A stretch of 64,000 nucleotides of DNA, from assembly GCA_017480485.1 (NCBI GenBank), contig JAFVAN010000032.1, positions 1-64,000 on the forward strand. Direction: 5' to 3'. Shown piece by piece: positions 56,965 through 64,000 of the stretch (position 1 is the stretch's first letter; each line of letters opens with the position of its first letter). The notes beneath the pieces are model-generated. The model did not search any database. It had not been told where the DNA came from and worked only from the letters and a program-made list of their open reading frames with translations. Source of the stretch: Ruminococcus sp. GTDB lineage: Bacteria; Bacillota_A; Clostridia; Oscillospirales; Ruminococcaceae. Both the position numbers and the translations under genes were made by a program.

Positions 56965-56993
56965 TTGAAAAAAAGCCAAAAATTTTGTATTAT
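56965..56993 (+). promoter_or_regulatory. SigA-type promoter of the 57-kb lipoprotein gene
   Basis: TTGAAA (56965-56970), 17-bp spacer, TATTAT (56988-56993), about 75 bp before the start codon. Confidence 0.78.
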
Positions 56994-57067
56994 AGTTTTA
57001 ATGGGACAGAAGAAGACCCAAACCAAAGCTCCCCCGGGGAGAACAAACTTTTAGGAGGAAATTTATT

Positions 57068-57997
57068 ATGACTACAAAGAAGCTTGCAGCTGTTCTTTGC
57101 GCTTTCGCAATGTCAACAGCAATGCTCACCGCCTGCGGCGACTCCGATTCTTCAAGCGATTCCGCAAAGAAGGAAGACAAAAAGGACACTACTACCACCA
57201 CCACCGCCGCTGCCGATGAGAGCGAGGCTCCTGCCGACAGCGAAGCACCCGCCGACAGCGAAGCACCCGCTGAGAGCGAGGCTCCTGCCGAGAGCACTGC
57301 CGATGAGTCCAAGGCTGACGCTCCCGCAGGCACGGATATTGATTTCACATACCAGACCAAGTTCGAGGGCTATGACGCTTTCCTGATGTTCGGTGACGCC
57401 AACTGGCGCTTCGGCAACTGGAACGGTACAGGCGAAGAGACCGAGGGCTTCGGTATCGACGCCGACATCACAGGCGACGGCGAGTACACAGTTACTCTCG
57501 ACAACAGAGTGCTCGGACCCGACGACAGAATTAACGAGAACGCCGATATGGACGAGGACGGCGATGTTGTTCCCGCTCAGGGCTGCGTAGTATTCTGCGT
57601 TGACATCATCGGTATCTGCGACGGCACCACCAACTACGAGGGCAACGCTATGGAGAAGAACGCCCTCAAGGACGCCGAGGACGGCAAGAACTATCCCAAC
57701 ATCGCCAAGGACATCAAGGGCAAGTTTAAGGGCGACGGCAGCGATGTAAAGGTACAGGTGACCTCTATCAAGGCTGACGGTCAGGAAGTAGAGTTCGACC
57801 CCTCCAAGATCGTTTACGGCAATATCGAGGACAACAACAACGCTTTCCGTATCGAGATCTACAACGACTACGGCAAGACCAAGGATGATTCTCCTATCGA
57901 CAAGGACGCTCTCACCTTCAAGAAGCTTGAAGTTACCTTCACCATCGAGGGTCTCGGCGAGGTAGGCCCCTTCGATACTCCTGCCTGGGCTGAGTAA
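57068..57997 (+). CDS. Lipoprotein with an acidic SEAPAD-repeat linker
   Basis: A 309-residue predicted lipoprotein: lipobox LTAC (Cys23), a Ser/Lys/Thr-rich stretch, then several hexapeptide units of the SEAPAD/SEAPAE kind (about 51-76), then an acidic, beta-rich globular domain (about 90-309) beginning FTYQTKFEGYDAFLMFGDAN. The WRFGNWNGTGE stretch, with exposed aromatic residues, would suit carbohydrate binding, but this is conjecture. No catalytic motif was recognised. AGGAGG precedes the ATG. It has its own promoter and terminator, and highly biased codon use suggests strong expression. Confidence 0.85.
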   Translation: MTTKKLAAVLCAFAMSTAMLTACGDSDSSSDSAKKEDKKDTTTTTTAAADESEAPADSEAPADSEAPAESEAPAESTADESKADAPAGTDIDFTYQTKFEGYDAFLMFGDANWRFGNWNGTGEETEGFGIDADITGDGEYTVTLDNRVLGPDDRINENADMDEDGDVVPAQGCVVFCVDIIGICDGTTNYEGNAMEKNALKDAEDGKNYPNIAKDIKGKFKGDGSDVKVQVTSIKADGQEVEFDPSKIVYGNIEDNNNAFRIEIYNDYGKTKDDSPIDKDALTFKKLEVTFTIEGLGEVGPFDTPAWAE

Positions 57998-58021
57998 TTC
58001 AAGCAAACAGAATATTTTAAG

Positions 58022-58047
58022 AATGGCCGATAGCAATATCGGCCATT
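58022..58047 (+). terminator. Terminator of the 57-kb lipoprotein gene
   Basis: Stem ATGGCCGATA (58023-58032) with TATCGGCCAT (58037-58046), loop GCAA. Only a weak T run follows. Confidence 0.75.
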
Positions 58048-58069
58048 TGCATATGTGCTGACAGAGTTC

Positions 58070-58194
58070 GCCTGCAAAAAGCCCTCCGAACGGCTGCACT
58101 GCGGCCTCATCCACAAGGGCGCCCGCCTCCCCTCCGGGGAGGCTCGGCAAGCCCTGTCAGACGATGAAATGAAAAATGGTGGGGGAATTAAAAA
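58070..58194 (+). repeat. R1 dispersed repeat, copy g (end-motif half)
   Basis: GCCCTCCGAACGGC, GCCTCATCCACAAGGGCGCC, CTCCCCTCCGGGGAG and the end motif AAAAATGGTGGGGGAATTA, which supplies the purine-rich region just before the macro-domain start codon. The other half of the repeat is found beyond that gene (copy h). Confidence 0.75.
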
Positions 58195-59295
58195 ATGCCT
58201 TTTAAGATAGTTCGTGACGATATCACCCATGTGCGGGCGGACGCCATTGTCAACGCCGCCAACAGCAGCCTGCTGGGGGGCGGAGGCGTTGACGGAGCAA
58301 TACACAAGGCCGCGGGCAGGCACCTGCTGGAGGAATGCCGCACCCTTGGGGGCTGCGAAACGGGAGACGCCAAGGTCACGAAGGGCTATAAGCTCAAATG
58401 CAGATACATCATCCACGCCGTTGGGCCCGTGTGGCGGGGCGGCAGAGAGGGTGAGGCCCAAAAGCTGCGCTCCTGCTACGACAGGGCTCTGGCTCTGGCG
58501 GAGGAGCGGGGCTGCGAGAGCATTGCCTTTCCGCTGATCTCCTCCGGCATCTACGGCTACCCGAAGGCCGAGGCCTTGGGGATAGCTGTAGCGGCCTTCG
58601 AGGACTTCCTTCGCCGCAGCGATATGGACATAACTCTGGTGATCTTTGACCGCAGCGCCTTTGAGATAAGCAGCGGCCTCTACAGCTCCATCTCGGAGTT
58701 CATCGACGACGCCTACGCGGACAACGCCCGCAAAAACGACCGCCGCCGCCCCATGCAGCTGCGGGCCGTACAGGAGTCGGCGCCCTACATCCCCGACCTT
58801 GAAGAGGGCGCGGCGGCCGACGAAGCCCCCGAGCCCGAGCCTCTGTTCTCCGAGGCCCTTGCCGAGGCCCCGAAGCAGAGTGCTATGAGGCCCATGATGG
58901 CGCCCATGGGTGCCGCCGCCAAGCCCGCCGAAAGTCTTGATGCCTTTCTGGCCTCCCGGGACGAGAGCTTTTCACAATACCTGCTGCGGCTCATCGACGA
59001 GAGCGGCATGACCGACCCCGAGGTCTACCGCAAGGCGAACATCGACCGCAAGCTTTTTTCAAAGATACGCTCGAAGAAGGACTACAAGCCCAAGAAGCAG
59101 ACGGTGCTGGCCTTTGCCATCGCCTTAGAGCTGGACCTTGACGGCACGGAGCAGCTGCTCTCCAAGGCCGGCTTTGCCCTCTCGGACAGCATCAAGTTCG
59201 ATCTGATAGTGAAGTATTTCATCCTGAACCGAAGGTATGATATCTTTGAGATCAATCAGGCGCTGTTTGCCTTTGACCAGACACTGATGTGCTAA
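58195..59295 (+). CDS. Macro-domain protein with C-terminal HTH-like domain
   Basis: A 366-residue fusion. Residues 1-165 are a MacroD-type domain: [20 protein letters not shown] near 20-39 with the ADP-ribose-binding Asn and Asp, and [11 protein letters not shown] near 114-124. Such domains remove ADP-ribose or the acetyl group of O-acetyl-ADP-ribose. After a Pro/Glu/Ala-rich linker (about 190-245) comes a helical domain (about 250-366) with a helix-turn-helix-like pattern ([20 protein letters not shown], then [20 protein letters not shown]). ADP-ribose-dependent regulation or defence are possible. The start is fixed by the N-terminal [10 protein letters not shown]. Flanked by partial R1 copies. 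Confidence 0.87.
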   Translation: MPFKIVRDDITHVRADAIVNAANSSLLGGGGVDGAIHKAAGRHLLEECRTLGGCETGDAKVTKGYKLKCRYIIHAVGPVWRGGREGEAQKLRSCYDRALALAEERGCESIAFPLISSGIYGYPKAEALGIAVAAFEDFLRRSDMDITLVIFDRSAFEISSGLYSSISEFIDDAYADNARKNDRRRPMQLRAVQESAPYIPDLEEGAAADEAPEPEPLFSEALAEAPKQSAMRPMMAPMGAAAKPAESLDAFLASRDESFSQYLLRLIDESGMTDPEVYRKANIDRKLFSKIRSKKDYKPKKQTVLAFAIALELDLDGTEQLLSKAGFALSDSIKFDLIVKYFILNRRYDIFEINQALFAFDQTLMC

Positions 59296-59296
59296 G

Positions 59297-59396
59297 ATGC
59301 GGGCGGTGCCCCGCCGGGGCAGGTCGCGTGTTCACTCGCAAGCTCGTTTACAACGGTGGAATGTGAGGGGGCTCCCTCACGATACGGCGGCACTTA
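59297..59396 (-). repeat. R1 dispersed repeat, copy h (distal half)
   Basis: GCGGGCGGTGCCCC GCC GGGGCAGG, CTCGCAAGCTCGTTTACAAC and GGGCTCCCTCACGATACGGC: the reverse of the distal half of copy d, starting two bases after the macro gene stop. Confidence 0.75.
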
Positions 59397-59416
59397 GAGG
59401 GGTTCGGCAAGAGAAT

Positions 59417-59455
59417 AAAGCCCGCAAGGTCACATATCGACCTTGCGGGCTTTTT
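59417..59455. terminator. Bidirectional terminator between macro and alpha-galactosidase genes
   Basis: A perfect 15-bp stem, AAAGCCCGCAAGGTC (59417-59431) with GACCTTGCGGGCTTT (59439-59453), loop of seven, flanked by T and A runs. Between convergent genes. Confidence 0.92.
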
Positions 59456-59464
59456 CATTATTCT

Positions 59465-61114
59465 TTACTTCAATCTTCCGTCGGGCAGGAGGGTGATGGT
59501 CTTGACCCTGCCCCGCAGGGAAAGGGTCAGCTTCACCTCGCCCTTGTCCCACTCGGCACGGAGCACCCGAGCATCGGACCAGCGGCGGGCGGTGGCCAGC
59601 AGGCGGCGCTGCCTGTCGTCGTAGCCGCTCACGTCGTCGGAGGTGAAGTACACGCTGCCGAGAACGTGGTTGATGATGGCCAGGCTCTGCTTCTGGCAGT
59701 GGTAGAGGGAGATGTTGTCGTCCCGCAGCAGGAAGACATCCGGGTCGTTGAGGAAGGCCCTGCCGTCCAGCTGGCGGCGGAAGACGGTGTTGAGCATGGA
59801 GTTTTTGGTGGAGACCCGCTCACGGTGGGTCAGCTGCATAACGGCGTTGTCGTTCCAGCTCAGGCCCACGTCGCAGCCGATGCGGCAGTAGTCGCACTTT
59901 CCGAAGGCGGGCATCAGCGGCACGCCGCAGCCCAGCAGCAGCTTGTGTCCCACGCACTCCCGCAGGAAGTCCATGGCCTCGCACATTATCTGGCCGCGGC
60001 TCTTGCCCTGCTGGGGCCGGATGCAGACGGCGTAGAGGAAGTCCAGCTTGACCATGTCGAAGCCCCACTCGTGGAGTACCGTGCGGAACACCTCCCGCAG
60101 GTATTCCCTGACCTCCTCGTTGTAGAAGTCAAGGACGAAGCTTCCGCTCCAGTTGCAGCCCGCAGGCAGGGGGGCGCCGTCGGGGCCCTTTAGCAGCCAG
60201 TCCTTTTTGTTCCTGTAGATATCCGAATCCCGCTCGCAGACAAAGGGTGCCAGCCACAGGCCCGAGAGCATCTCGCTGTTGTGGGCGGCCTCGCTTATGC
60301 AGGCTATGCCGTTCGGGAACTTCTGCTTGTTTATGCTCAGCCAGTCGCCCACAGCCGTCTGGTAGCCGTCGTCGATCTGGAAGATATCCTGTCTGACACC
60401 GCTCTTGGCCACGGCCTCAAGGTCGTGGAGCAGCTTGATCTCGCTGATATCCTGATAGTGCCTGTACCAGCTGGTGTAACCGAAGATGGGCTGGGCCTTG
60501 GGACGGTCGATCTCCATCAGGGCGAACCAGCGGTCAAAGACCTCCTCCTCGGTGCCCGTCAGGGTGACGATATCGAGGGCATCGAAGGGCACGCCGTAAA
60601 CGGCCCCGTCGCAGTCCCGGCTAATCCTTAGCTTCTCGCGGCCCGAGAAGAGCTCGAAGACCGTGAAGCCGCTGCGCTCGCTTACAGAGCCCATCAGCAT
60701 ATACTCGTCGCCCCGACGGATGTAGCCGTAGCTGAACCCGTGGAAGTCGCCCTTGCGGCTGCTGTAGCCCACAAAGCCGTAGTCGCCGTATTTGTCGAAA
60801 TTGTATTTCCTCACCAAGGGCATGGGGATCTGGTTGATGCCCCGCATTTTTTCGCTGGTGCTGTACTCGCGGCTGTCGGTCCAGGACTGATAGCCGTTCA
60901 TGAAAACCCTGTCCTCGGGGGAAACGGTGAGCTTCGCCTCGATGAATATTTCCTCGAACTCCACCTCCTGCGCGGGCACCACGCGGATGCGCACGCGCTC
61001 GTCGTCGCTGATGAGCTTGGCGTTGAATTCGGGCAGCTCCAGCACGTCCGTGAACTCACAGCTCATGCCGTTGAATTTTATAGTCGCGGTATATTCGGCA
61101 GGCTTGTTAAGCAT
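59465..61114 (-). CDS. Alpha-galactosidase (GH36-type)
   Basis: A 549-residue glycosidase with an N-terminal beta domain (about 1-195) and a barrel (about 205-480). The predicted nucleophile is Asp358 in MVKLDF and the acid/base Asp415 in CRIGCDVG; WYRHYQDI and FQIDDGYQ match clan GH-D. It is shorter than most GH36 enzymes (about 720), placing it in a compact subgroup. No signal peptide, so it acts on imported oligosaccharides such as melibiose or galactomannan fragments. It starts directly after the transporter stop (TAA ATG), with AGGAGGAG overlapping the transporter end. Confidence 0.92.
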   Translation of the reverse strand: MLNKPAEYTATIKFNGMSCEFTDVLELPEFNAKLISDDERVRIRVVPAQEVEFEEIFIEAKLTVSPEDRVFMNGYQSWTDSREYSTSEKMRGINQIPMPLVRKYNFDKYGDYGFVGYSSRKGDFHGFSYGYIRRGDEYMLMGSVSERSGFTVFELFSGREKLRISRDCDGAVYGVPFDALDIVTLTGTEEEVFDRWFALMEIDRPKAQPIFGYTSWYRHYQDISEIKLLHDLEAVAKSGVRQDIFQIDDGYQTAVGDWLSINKQKFPNGIACISEAAHNSEMLSGLWLAPFVCERDSDIYRNKKDWLLKGPDGAPLPAGCNWSGSFVLDFYNEEVREYLREVFRTVLHEWGFDMVKLDFLYAVCIRPQQGKSRGQIMCEAMDFLRECVGHKLLLGCGVPLMPAFGKCDYCRIGCDVGLSWNDNAVMQLTHRERVSTKNSMLNTVFRRQLDGRAFLNDPDVFLLRDDNISLYHCQKQSLAIINHVLGSVYFTSDDVSGYDDRQRRLLATARRWSDARVLRAEWDKGEVKLTLSLRGRVKTITLLPDGRLK

Positions 61115-62512
61115 TTAGTTCTCCTCCTGTTCGTTGTCGATGGCGCCGTCGATAACGGCCTTAACGTCCTTCTCCTTATAGAGGCCAAGGATGAGGCCTC
61201 CGCAGAGGCAGAGGGCGGCGGCCACAGCCGCGGTGACTCTCAGGCCGAAGCCGTGCTCGCCTATGCCCTTGATGGAGGTAAAGAGCACCATTGCCAGGGC
61301 CTGGCCCAGCTTCATTGCAAAGGTCCTTGCCGCAAAGAACATACCCTCGCGGCTCTCGCCTGTCTTGATGCCGTCGGCCTGAGCCACGTCGGCAACGATG
61401 GCCTGAGGCAGGATGCCCAGCACTGCCATCGGGATGGAGGCCAGCACGGAGATCGAAAGGCCGTTGACCATCTTCGGCATACCCAGCTTGCCCGCAAAGG
61501 CGGTGTAGAGGAACACCATGCTGAAGAACACGAAGGCGCTGATGACCAGCTTTTTCTTGCCAAGCTTCTTGGCAAGGATATTGACAGGCAGATAGAACAC
61601 AAGGCTCATGGCTGTCATTGTTGCAAAGAGGATGAAGGTCTTGTCGGCGTCCAGACCGATGAGGGTAACGGTATAGAAGGAGAGGCCTGTCTGGAACATT
61701 GTAAGGGCCACCCAGTAGAAGATATCCGAGGCCACGAATTTTCTGAACTCGCGGTTGGAGAAGGTCTTTGAAAGGGAGGCAAAGGCCGGGGTCTCGGAGG
61801 GGGTGGTGTCAACGTAATCGGGCTCTCTTATGGTGAAGACAGGCACCAGCATACAGATAGCGGCAACGCCCGCCATAATGCCTATTGTCAGGCGGAAGGA
61901 ATTGGCATAGCCCATGGAATCACGGAAGAGGTCCGCGATATTGGGGACCAGATAGGAGAAGGCGCTGCCCAGGAAGAAGGTAACGGAGATATAGGTAGAG
62001 ACGTTTATCCTGTCGGTGGGGTCCCGGCCCAGCTCGGGAAGCAGGGCGTTATAGGGCGTGCAGTAGATGGTCATGAACAGATAGAAGAGCAAAAGCGTTA
62101 CCAGCAGCGTAACGTTATTGGCCCAAGAGATATGCCCCACGGGGGAAACGAAGATGAGCACTGTTATTGCGGCAAAGGGGACCGCTATCGCTCTCATGAA
62201 GGGGATGCGCCTGCCGTCCTTGTGGCGGCTGCGGTCGGATTTTGAGGCTATATAGGGGTCTGTGACGGCGTCGAAGAGGCGGCCGATGGCGGTTATACAG
62301 CCAATAACGGTGAGTCCGAGGACGATGCTCGACTGGGTGATGAAGGTCTTCTGGCCCAGCTCTATCTCAGAGTCCTCGGGCATATAGAAGAACACGAGCC
62401 AGTTCGATACGATGCCCGAAAGCATTGACCAGCCAAGCTGGCCGATAGCGAACAGCCAAAGTATCTTGTTGGTTATCTTTTTCTTTGGAGCCTGTGCGGC
62501 GGCGTTATTCAT
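61115..62512 (-). CDS. GPH-family glycoside/cation symporter
   Basis: A 465-residue transporter of the MelB type, with about twelve hydrophobic segments, for example LWLFAIGQLGWSMLSGIVSN, TVIGCITAIGRLFDAVTDPY and the loop SKSDRSRHKDGRRIPFMRAI that follows the second/third helix. The GRLFDAVTDPYIASKSDRSR stretch is the family signature, including the cation-binding Asp. It overlaps the tetR stop by ATGA and abuts the alpha-galactosidase start, so the three genes form one operon; the substrate is probably an alpha-galactoside. Confidence 0.92.
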   Translation of the reverse strand: MNNAAAQAPKKKITNKILWLFAIGQLGWSMLSGIVSNWLVFFYMPEDSEIELGQKTFITQSSIVLGLTVIGCITAIGRLFDAVTDPYIASKSDRSRHKDGRRIPFMRAIAVPFAAITVLIFVSPVGHISWANNVTLLVTLLLFYLFMTIYCTPYNALLPELGRDPTDRINVSTYISVTFFLGSAFSYLVPNIADLFRDSMGYANSFRLTIGIMAGVAAICMLVPVFTIREPDYVDTTPSETPAFASLSKTFSNREFRKFVASDIFYWVALTMFQTGLSFYTVTLIGLDADKTFILFATMTAMSLVFYLPVNILAKKLGKKKLVISAFVFFSMVFLYTAFAGKLGMPKMVNGLSISVLASIPMAVLGILPQAIVADVAQADGIKTGESREGMFFAARTFAMKLGQALAMVLFTSIKGIGEHGFGLRVTAAVAAALCLCGGLILGLYKEKDVKAVIDGAIDNEQEEN

Positions 62513-63165
62513 TGCAGTTCCTCCTTAGCGGCTACATATCTCATAGCCATATCTATCATGAGATCGAGCTCGCGCTCGGCAAACTCGTTTTCTCCTTCAA
62601 AAATATCCCCGCGGGCGAACTTCTCGCTCATCTGCATCAGGGCGTGGGTAACGGCGAGGTAGAGTATCCTGAAATCCAGCCCCGCTCTGGCGGATCCGTC
62701 CCTGATGCCGTTCTGGTAGGCGCTTTCCAGCAGGGGGTAGAAGTCCATCACGCTGCGGCGGTACTGTTCCAGCTCCTCGGGGGGGATGTCCTCGGAAAGG
62801 ATGTACCTGTCGAAGCTGTCCAGAAACCGCAGGAAGTCCTGATGGGAGAGGTAGAGGACCTTGAACACCTTCATGAGCTCGCCCAGCTGACCGATGCCGT
62901 TTTTCTGCTTATAGTAATCGCACTCGAAGACCCCGTCGAAGAGGGCTCTCACCGACTGCCACAGCAGGCAGCCTGCCCGCATCACCAGCACGGGCTTTGT
63001 GCCGAACCAGCGGTAGAGGGAGGCGACGCCTATCTCGCAGCCCTCGGCGATATCGGTCATTGTGATCTCGCTCACGTCCCGTTTCAGCAGCAGCTCTGCG
63101 GTATACTGAACGGCGGCTGTCATGCGGTCATTTTTAGCATTTTCAAGAATTTTTTTATATTCCAC
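62509..63165 (-). CDS. TetR-family transcriptional regulator
   Basis: A 218-residue repressor. The N-terminal helix-turn-helix is ITMTDIAEGCEIGVASLYRW near 35-54; the helical C-terminal ligand domain follows. The start is GTG at 63165 with AAGGAG ten bases upstream. It heads the operon with the transporter and alpha-galactosidase, and a matching operator overlaps its own -10 box, so it should repress the operon and itself until a sugar or sugar phosphate binds. TetR control of a galactoside operon is less usual than LacI or AraC control. Confidence 0.9.
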   Translation of the reverse strand: MEYKKILENAKNDRMTAAVQYTAELLLKRDVSEITMTDIAEGCEIGVASLYRWFGTKPVLVMRAGCLLWQSVRALFDGVFECDYYKQKNGIGQLGELMKVFKVLYLSHQDFLRFLDSFDRYILSEDIPPEELEQYRRSVMDFYPLLESAYQNGIRDGSARAGLDFRILYLAVTHALMQMSEKFARGDIFEGENEFAERELDLMIDMAMRYVAAKEELQ

Positions 63166-63242
63166 TTGACAAACGCTCCTTTTTGTGATAGACTAACTAT
63201 CAGTATGATACATATTCTATCACACTTCCCTTGTTTTGTCAA
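63166..63242. promoter_or_regulatory. Divergent promoters with TetR operator
   Basis: Minus strand: TTGACA (63242-63237), 17 bp, TAGAAT (63219-63214), for the tetR operon. Plus strand: TTGACA (63166-63171), 17 bp, TAGACT (63189-63194). Operator candidates: TGTGATAG (63184-63191) with CTATCACA (63217-63224), and TGATAG (63186-63191) with CTATCA (63197-63202). Each -10 box overlaps an operator arm, so one repressor could close both directions. A further TATAAT at 63293-63298 without a good -35 lies nearer the plus-strand gene. Confidence 0.82.
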
Positions 63243-63333
63243 GGGGGAGAGAGAAAAAAGTTTTTAAGTCCTACACCAAAGTTTCAGTTGTCTATAATTT
63301 TTATTCATTATATTTATCAGGAGGTACTTTACC

Positions 63334-64000
63334 ATGGACAGATCTTCCGTTATCTTCGGCAACGAGATGCGCGCGGGGGACGTGCGCAAGGCCGTCAACA
63401 ACGCCCGCAAAATGGCTAAAAAGCACGGCGACGACCGCGAAAAGCACTACCACCTCGCCGCTGTGGAGAACCCCGTCATCGGCCCCGTTATGGGCGTCAA
63501 AAACCTCGTCCTCTCGGACACCCCCCTCTCCCTTGACCCCGAGAAAAGCATCATCATCGGCAACATCCGCATGGGCTTCGGCCACTACAGGATATCTATG
63601 GCCATCGCCTCTGCCGCCCGCGCTCTGGGCTACGAGCCCTACTGGTTCGACCTGAATTCCTTCAAGGGCACCGCCGCCACAAACATCATCTCCGCCCAGA
63701 ACGACCTCTACTCTCTGGGCTCCCGCATCTCCCAGAAAAGCAAGCTCTTTAATAAAATAGTATGGGAGCCCCTGAACAGCGAGGGCTTCCGCAAGCTCAC
63801 CTACAACTGCTCCGACCAGAAGATGACCGAGCTTATGACGGGCCTTTATGACGACCTGCCGAAGGACATCCCCTTTGCGGCGACCCACGTTTGGCCCGCG
63901 CAGGCGGCTGTTCATGCGGGCCTCACAAGGGTGGTGAACGTTGTTCCCGACAACTGGCCCATGGCCCTGCATCTGGCCGAGGGCTCGCTGCACACCGTTC
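63334..64000 (+). CDS. Conserved protein of unknown function, cut by the window end
   Basis: At least 222 residues; the stop lies beyond position 64000. The start ATG at 63334 has AGGAGG upstream. The stretch IIIGNIRMGFGHYRISMAIA near 73-92 resembles the N-terminal nucleotide-sugar-binding loop of GT28-like glycosyltransferases (GxGHxR), followed by ATHVWPAQAAVHAGLTRVVN, also compatible with that fold. No signal peptide. Divergent from the TetR-controlled galactoside operon, with a shared regulatory region, so it may be co-regulated. Assignment to a glycosyltransferase is tentative. Confidence 0.7.
   Translation, partial: MDRSSVIFGNEMRAGDVRKAVNNARKMAKKHGDDREKHYHLAAVENPVIGPVMGVKNLVLSDTPLSLDPEKSIIIGNIRMGFGHYRISMAIASAARALGYEPYWFDLNSFKGTAATNIISAQNDLYSLGSRISQKSKLFNKIVWEPLNSEGFRKLTYNCSDQKMTELMTGLYDDLPKDIPFAATHVWPAQAAVHAGLTRVVNVVPDNWPMALHLAEGSLHTV

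Noticed and set aside
56705..57060. Riboswitch upstream of the 57-kb lipoprotein
   Set aside because: GC-rich hairpins are present, but none of the conserved cores I know (cyclic-di-GMP, SAM, glycine, lysine, purine) can be read, and most of the segment lies before the promoter.
58070..59396. Macro-domain gene as cargo of a composite R1 transposon
   Set aside because: The two flanking R1 parts are in the same orientation but in the wrong order for a gene inserted into one repeat, and neither is a complete end pair; no transposase.
59297..60193. 298-codon plus-strand ORF opposite the alpha-galactosidase
   Set aside because: Begins inside an R1 repeat, crosses the bidirectional terminator and is antisense to a well-supported gene.

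Overview
The window looks like a chromosomal segment of a GC-rich, Gram-positive anaerobe of the Ruminococcus type (Oscillospiraceae). Reasons: a 389-residue cellobiose 2-epimerase that carries every active-site residue I remember for the Ruminococcus albus enzyme; spoVAD and spoVAE; lipoproteins with LAGC-type lipoboxes; a GH5 glycanase; an acetate-type fermentation gene (pta); and promoters of strict TTGACA-N17-TATAAT form. No rRNA, tRNA, CRISPR array, prophage or transposase gene was seen.

Layout. 0.4-6.4 kb: ACT-domain protein and UPF0210 partner, then a MarR-controlled heterodimeric ABC exporter. 6.8-9.2 kb: spoVAD-spoVAE and a HAD phosphatase. 9.6-12.2 kb: a PurF-like protein lacking the catalytic cysteine, a large non-coding inverted-repeat element, and a 56-residue ferredoxin. 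12.5-15.9 kb: ROK regulator, GH5 lipoprotein, TPR protein. 16-25.5 kb, minus strand: recQ, polA, a membrane protein, tsaD, a tRNA-type methyltransferase, rimI, rsmI. 25.8-34 kb, minus strand: PHP protein, cellobiose 2-epimerase, lipoprotein, HAD, DUF1015, membrane protein, secA. 34.6-38.1 kb, plus strand: TPM-domain protein, PspA-like coiled coil, small protein, pta. 38.3-45.7 kb: rpoC and rpoB. 46-53.2 kb: an ECF sigma factor fused to a membrane anchor and extracellular domain, an FtsX-like permease with its HlyD-type adaptor, a lone type IV pilin. 53.5-57 kb: TraB/GumN lipoprotein, acyl carrier protein, RNase HI, aquaporin. 57-64 kb: a lipoprotein, a macro-domain/HTH-like fusion, and an alpha-galactosidase/sugar transporter/TetR operon divergent from a gene cut by the window end.

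The most unusual property is the intergenic space. Nearly every gap over 150 bp is filled by structured, dispersed repeats with no coding capacity: (R1) a family ending in a GATGG(A/T)GGGG-type motif that repeatedly abuts a promoter -35 box or supplies the Shine-Dalgarno region of the next gene; (R2) a multi-hairpin family; (R3) a two- to three-hairpin unit whose stems vary in sequence but stay paired, mostly between convergent genes; (R4) a 333-bp near-perfect long palindrome; (R5) a pair of about 55-bp hairpins around tsaD; and (R6) a 735-bp inverted-repeat block. These are the best candidates for something undescribed. Among proteins, the membrane-anchored ECF sigma factor, the cysteine-less PurF homologue and the macro-HTH fusion deserve the closest look.

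All functions are inferred by reading the sequence; no database search was run.
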